From CAYXDR01 sp046498185 (GTDB lineage Bacteria; Desulfobacterota; DSM-4660; Desulfatiglandales; Desulfatiglandaceae), in NCBI GenBank assembly GCA_046498185.1, contig JAWOBE010000177.1, forward strand, positions 1 to 33,369: a DNA stretch of 33,369 nt, given 5' to 3'. Both the position numbers and the translations under genes were made by a program. This document shows, piece by piece, positions 14,241-20,719 of the stretch; within the stretch, counting starts at the first letter, position 1; every line of letters begins with the position of its first letter. Under the pieces are notes generated by a model. That model was not told the origin of the DNA and did no database searches. It worked only from the letters and a program-made list of their open reading frames with translations.

Positions 14241-15338
14241 TTAGAATTTATATTTTGCCCCTCCATGCGGTTCGCCGGCATAGAGCCTACCGTTCGCGGT
14301 TTTAAGGAATTCATCGAGCGGAATCGTCTCCTGCTTGAGAAAGCCTTTTTGAGGCAGTACACCGTCACTTACCATTTCAACAACCGCGCACAGGGAAGCT
14401 GCAGTGGTCCAGGAAATCGCACGCCACCTACTACCGGCTATGTCCACCGGGTAATAGGCCCTGACGAATTCATCCCTGGAAAAAGCCTTCCATTTCCATC
14501 CCTCCACTGAAACATGTATATAAACCACGTCTTCGGTCACCGGGGGTTTCGCATTCACCAAAATCTCCCCCGCCCGCTTTCTGTCCGTCCGCATCAAAAG
14601 CTCATGAAAAAAGAAATTCATCAATTTTGCATGGCCGGGGTATCGTATTGTCCTGTAATCCAGGTTTTCGACTCTTCCCCTGTAGGTCTCGCACATGGTA
14701 CCGAGACCTCCCGAAGTGGTGAAGCATTCAAGCTGCACACCGTTTATCACGATGGTCTCCAACCATTCCAGGGGCGACACCCATTTCAGCTGGCTGTCTT
14801 CTATCACTTCGCAGTCGTTTAAATACTCATTTACGACCCCCTCCGGGGACCAGTTGAATGCATACCCGAGAAGGCCTGTTGGATGTTGAGGCAATGCACC
14901 GACCCTGAGCTTGATGCCTCGTATGCGTTCGAATGCCTCAGCCATCGATGCACCAACGATTCCTATAAACCCGGGAGCGAGACCACATTGAGGCGCCATC
15001 ACCGATTGTGCTGTATCACTCATCTCTATTATGGCCTTGGTCGTTGGTACGTCTTCCGTCAGGTCAAAATAATGAACACCGAGTTCGTGCGCGGTTGAAG
15101 CGACCCCGATGTTAAAATTGTATGGAAGACAGGAAACCACGGCATCGAAACCTTCGAGAAGCTGCCTCAACGTATCCGGTTTGCTGATGTCTTCTTTTAC
15201 CACCGGGAATGGGAGGTCCGGCTCCCCAAAAAGATCGGCTCCTTTGACATTAAAACCGGTTTCATGAAGAAGTGTAGCGGCCAACTTACCCACTTTGCCA
15301 AGGCCGAGAACAACCACGGATTCGATTTTTGCGCTCAT
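14241..15338 (-). CDS. Saccharopine dehydrogenase-family protein
   Basis: This is an NAD(P)-dependent oxidoreductase of the saccharopine dehydrogenase / lysine-6-dehydrogenase-like group. I choose ATG 15338 (MSAKIESVVVLGLGKVG) because AAAGGG stands 6 bp upstream; this gives 365 residues. The N-terminal Rossmann fold has GLGKVG (about 12-17), followed by SCLPYNFNIGVASTAHELGVHYFD, characteristic of the family, and PQCGLAPGFIGIVG. The C-terminal half is the mixed alpha/beta catalytic domain. Activity could be on lysine, saccharopine, carboxynorspermidine or a related amine; the sequence alone does not decide. It is transcribed alone. An inverted repeat 170 bp upstream (15507-15532) is a candidate operator. 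Confidence 0.85.
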   Translation of the reverse strand: MSAKIESVVVLGLGKVGKLAATLLHETGFNVKGADLFGEPDLPFPVVKEDISKPDTLRQLLEGFDAVVSCLPYNFNIGVASTAHELGVHYFDLTEDVPTTKAIIEMSDTAQSVMAPQCGLAPGFIGIVGASMAEAFERIRGIKLRVGALPQHPTGLLGYAFNWSPEGVVNEYLNDCEVIEDSQLKWVSPLEWLETIVINGVQLECFTTSGGLGTMCETYRGRVENLDYRTIRYPGHAKLMNFFFHELLMRTDRKRAGEILVNAKPPVTEDVVYIHVSVEGWKWKAFSRDEFVRAYYPVDIAGSRWRAISWTTAASLCAVVEMVSDGVLPQKGFLKQETIPLDEFLKTANGRLYAGEPHGGAKYKF

Positions 15339-15506
15339 AATATGCCCTTTCAATCAAAGTTGACGGCCTGGTAACCCGAAATTTTTCCATCCCAGGCGAA
15401 ACACCTTCTGGATGATGGATCACGACGCAGTTTAGAGCTTTCGAAGCGTCTACGCAACGTGATAATTTCAGTTGAATAATTAAAAACCGTATCGCTCCAT
15501 AGCGTT

Positions 15507-15532
15507 ATGGTAACGGTTATTGGCGTTACCAT
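15507..15532. promoter_or_regulatory. Inverted repeat, candidate operator
   Basis: ATGGTAACG (15507-15515) and CGTTACCAT (15524-15532) form a perfect 9 bp inverted repeat with an 8 bp spacer. TAACG/CGTTA recurs at 15503-15507 and 15542-15546. It would suit a dimeric regulator of the divergent genes, but nothing identifies one. Confidence 0.4.
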
Positions 15533-15794
15533 TAAAATAAGTAACGATATTTCGTTTTTATACCACCCTTGCATTCCCCTTCCGAAAACCAACTTTGTTT
15601 GTTTTTATCAATAATTTAAAGCCATTAAATCTCCATATCAAAAAAAACTACACATATCCGAGACTGGCACGAGTTTTGATTAAGTCTACCCGATAAACCC
15701 CCGGGCTACAGGGCTGGTATTGGTTATTCGTTATATGTTATATGTTAATATTTAATCCTTTTTGGGTTTAATTCTCCGCGGCTTGCCGCGCATT

Positions 15795-15860
15795 GGTCAT
15801 ACCGGCGAAGGCCGGTATCCAGAAAACCTGCCTGGATTCCGTGTCAAGCACGGAATGACC
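15795..15860. repeat. 66 bp double-hairpin repeat with GGTCAT/ATGACC ends
   Basis: GGTCAT and ATGACC bound the element. Inside are two perfect hairpins, ACCGGC-GAAG-GCCGGT (15801-15816) and ATTCCGTG-TCAAG-CACGGAAT (15837-15856). I recognise this as a widespread bacterial small repeat layout (GGTCATnCC...GGnATGACC). A related module, GATACCCCGCTGCTTGCGGC, follows at 15878-15903. Confidence 0.8.
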
Positions 15861-15971
15861 GCTTAGGATAAGAAATGATACCCCGCTGCTTGCGGCGGGG
15901 GTGTTCATTAAAAATAAGTAAATTTTCGTTATGAATTTGGGCTATTTGATTTAAAAAAAGGAGATTTTATT

Positions 15972-17225
15972 ATGGCTTTACTCATGAAAAATCGATTCGG
16001 TGAGAATTATTCACCTCTCTATTTTCTTTCCGCCCTTGGCGCGGGAGGGCTTTCCGCAAATTTTTTTGTCTGGTTGATGTTCTGGGTCCCTCACCCGGAT
16101 CGGCCGGTACCGTTATTTGAAGACATAGTGAAAGTTTTAGCCGGAGGCGATCTCTCCATGCGAATAGGCGTATCCGTGGCTGTAATCGGCGTCGCGCTGT
16201 TTGCAATTCTCCATTTCAGGCTGCTTCTCTGGAACATTTTAGAATTCCGGAGATTTACCAACACCCCGGCAGGTCTTGCGCTGCGCTCCGGTAATGCGGA
16301 AACGCAACTGCTTGCCCTTCCCTTGACCACCGCGATGACGATAAATGTATGCTTTGTTATAGGAATGGTTTTTGTACCGGGACTGTGGTCGATAGTCGAA
16401 TGGCTTTTTCCTGTCGCGATCGCCGCATTTCTGATTGTGGGGATATGGGCGCTTCACCTTCTCGGCGATTTCTTTGGACGCATCCTGACCAAAGGCGGTT
16501 TTGACTGCGCGCGCAACAACAGCTTCGCCCAACTCCTTCCATCCTTCGCCCTGTCGATGGTTGCAGTCGGCCTCGCCGCCCCTGCGGCCTTCAGCGCCAC
16601 CTCATGGATCGTCGGTGTATCGTACCTGCTCGCAAAGTTTTTTATTGTGGCGTCTGTGATGATCGGAGCGGTCAAACTGGTCCTTGGTATGCGTGCAATG
16701 ATGGAAGGCGGGGCCAACACGGAAAGCGCACCAACGCTGTGGATAGGCGTGCCGATTTTAACCGTGCTTGCAATCGCACTTATGAGGCAGGGCCACGGTG
16801 CCCATATTCACCTGGGTGACCACGCAGCGGCGGTAGAAAACCTGGGGCTTCTGTCAACGTTCCTCTCCGCAAAGATCGCGTTCTTGCTGCTGGGGTGGGT
16901 GGTGCTGCGGCGTCACGGCTATTTCCGACGTTACGTGACACGTGGTTCGGAAAATTCACCAGGTTCATGGGCACTGATCTGCCCTGGTGTGGCTACGGGT
17001 GTGATACTGCATTTCTTTGTAAATCACGGTCTTGTGGCAGTAGGGCTTATAGATAAGTTCGGTGCGGCCTACTGGTTGGTTTCAGGGCTTTCGATCGCGG
17101 TGCAAATGGTGACGATCTGGTTCGTATTCCGCCTGATCAGACGCCATTTTTACGCCACGCAGGCGGTTGCCGTCGTGAAACCGATTGGTTCCACCTTGTC
17201 AACCGTTGATTTCCGCACACAATAA
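15972..17225 (+). CDS. TsoY-like / TehA-SLAC1-like polytopic membrane protein
   Basis: This 417-residue inner-membrane protein has about ten hydrophobic segments. Its opening (YSPLYFLSALGAGGLSANFF, then LMFWVPHP) matches my memory of the TsoY family, whose members are selenoproteins in some sulfate reducers, and is also reminiscent of the TehA/SLAC1 anion-channel fold. No in-frame TGA is present, so this copy is not a selenoprotein; cysteines stand at 127, 179 and in ALICPG. A histidine cluster (RQGHGAHIH, about 272-280) near the membrane might bind a metal. ATG 15972 follows AAAAGGAG. Substrate and role are unknown. The gene after it is a disulfide-type flavoprotein 307 bp away; linkage is not shown. 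Confidence 0.65.
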   Translation: MALLMKNRFGENYSPLYFLSALGAGGLSANFFVWLMFWVPHPDRPVPLFEDIVKVLAGGDLSMRIGVSVAVIGVALFAILHFRLLLWNILEFRRFTNTPAGLALRSGNAETQLLALPLTTAMTINVCFVIGMVFVPGLWSIVEWLFPVAIAAFLIVGIWALHLLGDFFGRILTKGGFDCARNNSFAQLLPSFALSMVAVGLAAPAAFSATSWIVGVSYLLAKFFIVASVMIGAVKLVLGMRAMMEGGANTESAPTLWIGVPILTVLAIALMRQGHGAHIHLGDHAAAVENLGLLSTFLSAKIAFLLLGWVVLRRHGYFRRYVTRGSENSPGSWALICPGVATGVILHFFVNHGLVAVGLIDKFGAAYWLVSGLSIAVQMVTIWFVFRLIRRHFYATQAVAVVKPIGSTLSTVDFRTQ

Positions 17226-17226
17226 C

Positions 17227-17259
17227 CGGACAATCGCGTTTAAAAAAACCCGCCCACAG
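17227..17259 (+). repeat. REP-like palindromic element, copy 4
   Basis: CGGACAATCGCGTTTAAAAA followed by AACCCGCCCACAG. This is a degenerate copy starting right after the TsoY-like stop codon. Confidence 0.7.
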
Positions 17260-17278
17260 TCTGAAGATGCATCTCGTT

Positions 17279-17310
17279 CTTGTGGGAGCGATTTGTAATC
17301 GCGATGTTGT
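17279..17310 (-). repeat. REP-like palindromic element, copy 5 (inverted)
   Basis: CTTGTGGGAGCGATTTGTAA followed by TCGCGATG. It is the reverse orientation of the family and pairs with copies 4 and 6 in a BIME-like cluster. Confidence 0.75.
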
Positions 17311-17322
17311 TCGCCCTGCAGT

Positions 17323-17359
17323 TGGGTCCATAATCGCGGTTCAAAACCGCTCCCACAGG
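17323..17359 (+). repeat. REP-like palindromic element, copy 6
   Basis: ATCGCGGTTCAAAACCGCTC followed by CCACAGG, with a perfect GCGGTT/AACCGC stem. Confidence 0.82.
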
Positions 17360-17384
17360 ACAGAGGAGAAATTGCCATGCCGTT

Positions 17385-17410
17385 GGAATGTCAAAATGAA
17401 ATTTTGACGA
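17385..17410. repeat. Palindromic block associated with REP
   Basis: GTCAAAATGAAATTTTGAC is a perfect 8 bp inverted repeat with a 3 bp centre (17390-17408), preceded by GGAAT. Similar blocks are at 8262-8286 and 2976-3000. Confidence 0.65.
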
Positions 17411-17532
17411 ACAGGTGTATTTTTAGTGCGAAGCATAATTATAGTGATTATAATATTAGATAAAACGCCATTCCGCTGACAAAACCTTTCTACTAAAATA
17501 AAATAAATGGAAGGAGCTTCCAGGAGGTAAAA

Positions 17533-18954
17533 ATGAGTTATGATTATGATCTTATTGTAATAGGCGCCGGCCCTGCAGGCATGGCTGTTTCAGCAATGGC
17601 TTCGGAAATGGGTTTGAAAGTCGCCACGGTTGAAAAAAGGGCGCTCGGCGGTGAATGCATGAATGTTGGATGCATCCCCTCCAAGGCGCTCCTCCGCATA
17701 GCAAAAATGCGACATTCTGCCGAAAAATTCAAAGACTATGAACTTGATGAGAGTGAAAAACCCGGGGTGCGCAGGCCTTTTGAACAGATAGCCGAGCACC
17801 TGGCCTTTATCGACGAGAAAAAAACCAGCGGCATGTTCAAAAAGGTGTCCAAGTTGAAACTGGCAGAGGGAGCGGCGTCTTTCGTGGATCCTCATACCGT
17901 TGAAGTTGCCGGTGAAAAAATGTCCGCCAAACGCATATTCATCTCGGTCGGCACGAGACCTGCTGTTCCGCCTATCCCGGGAATCCGCGATGTGGATATC
18001 CTCACAAATGACACCATCTTCAAACTGGAAGAGGTCCCAACCAGCATGACTATCATAGGAGGCGGCGCGATAGGTTGTGAAATGGCGCAGGCCTTCACCC
18101 GCCTGGGCACAAAATGCAGCATCATTCAAATGGACCCGTATCTTATGCCCCAAGGCGACCCGGATGCCGGTAAACTCCTGGAGGAGCATTTCCGCAAGGA
18201 AGGCATAGAGGTGTACAACTCGGCCAAGCTGAGTAAGGTTGAAAAACGAAACGGGAACATAATCGTCGAAGCCGAGGGCGGCATCAAGTTAGAATCCGAA
18301 CGCCTGCTTGTCGCCGCCGGCAGGAGATACGACTTCGATGCATTGAAACTTGAAAACGCCGGCGTCCGTTTCGACCCCCGTAAAGGGATAGAAGTCGACA
18401 AGCACCTTCGCACCACGAGTAAAAACATTTACGCTCCAGGCGACTGTAACGGTCATTTCCTGTTTTCCCATGCAGCGATGCACCAGGGAATGATCGCCCT
18501 TATGAATTCAATGCTCCCCGGCCCCATGAAGATGGATTTCCGGAAATTCGTGGTACCGTGGACTGTTTTTACAGATCCACAGGTATCTTCGGTAGGCCTC
18601 ACAGAAAAACAGATCAAGGAGCGGGGGATCGATTATGAAGTCATTGAAAGCCGCTACGAAGATTACGGGGCCGCGATAGCTGAAGGCATCCCGGTGGGCT
18701 ATATCAAGGTTTATGCGGGCAAGGGACTTTTCAGCCGCGGCAGGATATACGGCGCGGTGATCGTCGGTGAAGGCTCCGGGGAAATGATCAACGAATGGGG
18801 GCTTGCTATACAGAAAAAATTACGAATGACCGATATCATGATGGTGCAGCACAGTTTCCCGACAATGGGCTTTTTGAGTAAGAGAACAGGGGAAATGTGG
18901 ATGATGAACCGTATGACCCCGTTCATTAAAAAAATGGTGCGGCTGATGTTCTAA
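17533..18954 (+). CDS. Pyridine nucleotide-disulfide oxidoreductase, dihydrolipoamide dehydrogenase-like, atypical
   Basis: This flavoprotein of 473 residues has the class I disulfide reductase layout. FAD is bound by GAGPAG (11-16). The redox-active pair is C42 and C47 in GGECMNVGCIPSK. An NAD(P)H fold begins at IIGGGAIGCEMAQ, a second FAD motif is NIYAPGDCNG, and a C-terminal dimer domain follows. The family's catalytic HxHPTxxE motif is replaced by HSFPTMGF (440-447): the base His is F442 and its Glu partner is F447. It is therefore unlikely to be a true dihydrolipoamide dehydrogenase; a quinone, metal or other disulfide reductase is possible. The C-terminus ends in a basic, Met-rich segment (NRMTPFIKKMVRLMF) that could touch the membrane. 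ATG 17533 follows CAGGAGG. Its 3' end overlaps the convergent gene by 29 bp. Confidence 0.88.
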   Translation: MSYDYDLIVIGAGPAGMAVSAMASEMGLKVATVEKRALGGECMNVGCIPSKALLRIAKMRHSAEKFKDYELDESEKPGVRRPFEQIAEHLAFIDEKKTSGMFKKVSKLKLAEGAASFVDPHTVEVAGEKMSAKRIFISVGTRPAVPPIPGIRDVDILTNDTIFKLEEVPTSMTIIGGGAIGCEMAQAFTRLGTKCSIIQMDPYLMPQGDPDAGKLLEEHFRKEGIEVYNSAKLSKVEKRNGNIIVEAEGGIKLESERLLVAAGRRYDFDALKLENAGVRFDPRKGIEVDKHLRTTSKNIYAPGDCNGHFLFSHAAMHQGMIALMNSMLPGPMKMDFRKFVVPWTVFTDPQVSSVGLTEKQIKERGIDYEVIESRYEDYGAAIAEGIPVGYIKVYAGKGLFSRGRIYGAVIVGEGSGEMINEWGLAIQKKLRMTDIMMVQHSFPTMGFLSKRTGEMWMMNRMTPFIKKMVRLMF

Positions 18955-19705
18955 GAAACTCGCAGGTCATGGTCCAGAGATCGGCCGGGAGTATTCTTTC
19001 TACATTTTCGGCGATCGAATCCCCCGCGGGCCCGTAATATGCCTCGGCGATTCCTCCGGTGATGCAGGCAAGCGTATCGCTGTCTCCCCCCAGGGAAACT
19101 GCATTTCGGACGGCGTCTTCGTAGGATTCCGAATCCAGGAACGCGATAATCGCCTCGGGGACGGTCCCCTGGCAAGAAACATCAAACCTGTAGAAAGGCC
19201 GGATTTCATCTACTGTGCGTTCAAGATCGTAGCCGAACCGGGAGGCGATTTCTTTCCTGATCAACGCTTTGTCCTTCTCCGTCCTGGCCAGAAAAACGGA
19301 AAGCGCCGTTGCCTGGGCTCCCTTTATTCCTTCGGGGTGGTTGTGGGACACTTCAGCGCTCCTGGCGGCCTCACGAAGGACTTCATCGACCGAATCGAAC
19401 GCGAAACCCACCGGAGATACACGCATGGCCGAGCCGTTCCCCCAACTGTTGTAGGGGACGGGATCTTCCGAATAGAGCCAGCCGATGAACGACCCGCCGT
19501 AGCCGGCATTAGGATACCTTCGCCCGATTTTCTGCATCCATTTTTGATAATCCCCGTCTTCCATGATCGCCTTCGCCACCGCGACCGTAAGCACCGAATC
19601 GTCGGTGAACCGGCAGTTCGCATGAAAAAGCGGAAAATCCTTTGTCTTTATCGGTCGGTGCTCATAAACCGAACCGATGATATCCCCTGCAATTGCCCCG
19701 ATCAT
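18926..19705 (-). CDS. ADP-ribosylglycohydrolase-family protein (ARH/DraG)
   Basis: The family removes ADP-ribose from proteins or small molecules using a binuclear Mg/Mn centre. The 259-residue chain opens with MIGAIAGDIIGSVYE. It carries the metal motif FTDDSVLT (33-40), SWGNGSAMRVSPVG and the C-terminal metal motif GGDSDTLACITGGIAEA, all intact, so it should be active. The start ATG 19705 lies 2 bp after the OsmC-like stop, so the two are translated from one message. The target is unknown; no ADP-ribosyltransferase or nitrogenase gene is in the window. The 3' end overlaps the convergent flavoprotein by 29 bp. Confidence 0.93.
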   Translation of the reverse strand: MIGAIAGDIIGSVYEHRPIKTKDFPLFHANCRFTDDSVLTVAVAKAIMEDGDYQKWMQKIGRRYPNAGYGGSFIGWLYSEDPVPYNSWGNGSAMRVSPVGFAFDSVDEVLREAARSAEVSHNHPEGIKGAQATALSVFLARTEKDKALIRKEIASRFGYDLERTVDEIRPFYRFDVSCQGTVPEAIIAFLDSESYEDAVRNAVSLGGDSDTLACITGGIAEAYYGPAGDSIAENVERILPADLWTMTCEFLRTSAAPFF

Positions 19706-19707
19706 GG

Positions 19708-20127
19708 TTAGTCCTGATGCCCCTTTGTAGGCTTTGAAGCCTTCAATTCTATTTCCGGAGGATCCACGATATGCTTTTTAACGCTGCACAGATCCATTGA
19801 TCTCAACACGGCTTTAAGATAGTGGTCGGGAAACGCTTCCGGCAGCAACAGGTTCAGCTCGATTTTGTTGCATCGAAATGTTTTGTCGTCGAAACTGCAA
19901 TCCATCGAAAGCGACAAATCCTCAGTCGGGATATCCCGGGTTCTACAGAAATCAAGCGCGTAGATGCCCGCGCAGGTTCCTATGGAGGCAAGAAAAACCT
20001 CGAAAGGCTCAGGAGCCGTTCCATCCCCTCCCTCCTCCGGATACTGGTCTGTGCGAACGGTCATCCCGTTTATTTTTGCATCCACCCGCTTACCTCCGGG
20101 AAAAACGATTTCCAAACTTTTTTCCAT
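19708..20127 (-). CDS. OsmC-family protein
   Basis: OsmC/Ohr-like proteins are small, dimeric thiol peroxidases or related proteins. I choose ATG 20127 (MEKSLEIVFPGGKR) because GTGAGG lies 9 bp upstream; starts at 20133 and 20142 are too close to it. The 139-residue chain has the family's two cysteines, C52 (FLASIGTCAGIYALDF) and C114 (MDLCSVKKH), and the EPFEVFLAS core, closest to the YhfA-like subgroup. It is the first gene of a two-gene unit with the ADP-ribosylglycohydrolase. A good promoter lies 65 bp upstream. Peroxidase activity is an inference from the cysteine pair. Confidence 0.88.
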   Translation of the reverse strand: MEKSLEIVFPGGKRVDAKINGMTVRTDQYPEEGGDGTAPEPFEVFLASIGTCAGIYALDFCRTRDIPTEDLSLSMDCSFDDKTFRCNKIELNLLLPEAFPDHYLKAVLRSMDLCSVKKHIVDPPEIELKASKPTKGHQD

Positions 20128-20192
20128 GTGCATGAACCTCACTTCCTGTCAGTATTTTTACCTCACCGTCTGTATATCCTGGATTTGTCCCG

Positions 20193-20220
20193 ATTATAAC
20201 ACCGGGAGCCGTCGAATCAA
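20193..20220 (-). promoter_or_regulatory. Promoter of the osmC-ARH operon
   Basis: On the minus strand TTGATT (20220-20215) and a perfect TATAAT (20198-20193) are 16 bp apart. Transcription would start near 20186, about 60 nt before the chosen ATG. Confidence 0.65.
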
Positions 20221-20280
20221 GGTGCAACATCGTTCCTTTTGAGCTCTTAGCTTTTAGCTATCAGCTGTTAGCCTGGCGGA

Positions 20281-20380
20281 AAGGAAAGTGCTGTTTGAAA
20301 AACAGGCGAGGCCGATACCGACGCCGAGAGTTCGGCACTAGACATCGCCGATTACGATTACGACAACGACAACCGCTTCG
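20281..20380. repeat. Direct repeat block A (GATACCGACGCCGA family)
   Basis: It shares GAAAAACAG, GATACCGACGCCGAG and ACGACAACGACAACCG in the same order with block B (20622-20719). The GATACCGACGCCGA unit also occurs inside MITE-like elements R1 to R3. Confidence 0.65.
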
Positions 20381-20418
20381 CTGACAACGATTGAACTCAA
20401 GGAGAATAAAGGCTGTGG

Positions 20419-20614
20419 CGGGGGGTTCGATGCGGGAGATTCATCGGGGAGAAGGGGCGTCATGCGGGAGGCTTCGGGGTTAGAGCCAAAGCTTGCGCAT
20501 AAATTAAATTCGGTGCCGATTTTTTGCTCGTGATTACAAATCGCTCCCACAGGATAGGGAGAGTCTCTCTCGTGGAGAACTCCGAAGTATGAGGCTCCCG
20601 CATCGAACCCCCCG
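20419..20614. repeat. 196 bp segment bounded by a perfect 20 bp inverted repeat
   Basis: Positions 20419-20438 (CGGGGGGTTCGATGCGGGAG) and 20595-20614 are exact reverse complements. A third, direct partial copy (ATGCGGGAGGCTTC) is at 20462-20475. Neither a reading frame nor a transposase was found inside. Confidence 0.75.
20527..20552 (+). repeat. REP-like palindromic element, copy 7
   Basis: CTCGTGATTACAAATCGCTC followed by CCACAGG; a half-degenerate copy lying within the 196 bp inverted-repeat segment. Confidence 0.65.
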
Positions 20615-20621
20615 GCGCAGC

Positions 20622-20719
20622 CGGAATCCGGAAGGGGCTAGCTGGAAAACAGCCAATCCCGACGCCGATACCGATCCCGACGCCGAGGGGATGGCGATGA
20701 CGACAACGACAACCGTTCA
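20622..20719. repeat. Direct repeat block B
   Basis: This is a second copy of block A, with the added unit CCGATACCGATCCCGACGCC. It ends at the TGA of the RsmG-SpoU gene (20717-20719), so the repeat abuts the coding end directly. Confidence 0.65.

Larger units (their letters stand above)
15339..15971. other. Intergenic region with hairpin elements between divergent genes
   Basis: About 630 bp. From left to right: an inverted repeat near the saccharopine dehydrogenase-like gene (15507-15532), AT-rich DNA, and then hairpin modules (15774-15788 CCGCGGCTTGCCGCG, the 15795-15860 element, and 15882-15901). The TsoY-like gene's ribosome site is at the right end. No gene is seen. Confidence 0.6.
17226..17532. 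other. Repeat cluster between the TsoY-like and flavoprotein genes
   Basis: This gap holds three REP-like copies (forward, inverted, forward) and one palindromic block (17385-17410). AT-rich DNA before the next gene includes a TATAAT at 17449-17454 without a good -35. No gene is seen. Confidence 0.65.
20128..20716. other. Repeat-dense intergenic region
   Basis: After the OsmC promoter (20193-20220) this gap is almost entirely repeats: block A (20281-20380), a perfect 20 bp inverted repeat pair (20419-20438/20595-20614), a REP-like copy (20527-20552) and block B (20622-20719), which touches the stop codon of the next gene. No coding capacity is supported. Confidence 0.7.

Noticed and set aside
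15972..17225. Selenocysteine insertion in the TsoY-like gene
   Set aside because: The frame has no internal TGA up to its stop, so the selenoprotein form is excluded for this copy.
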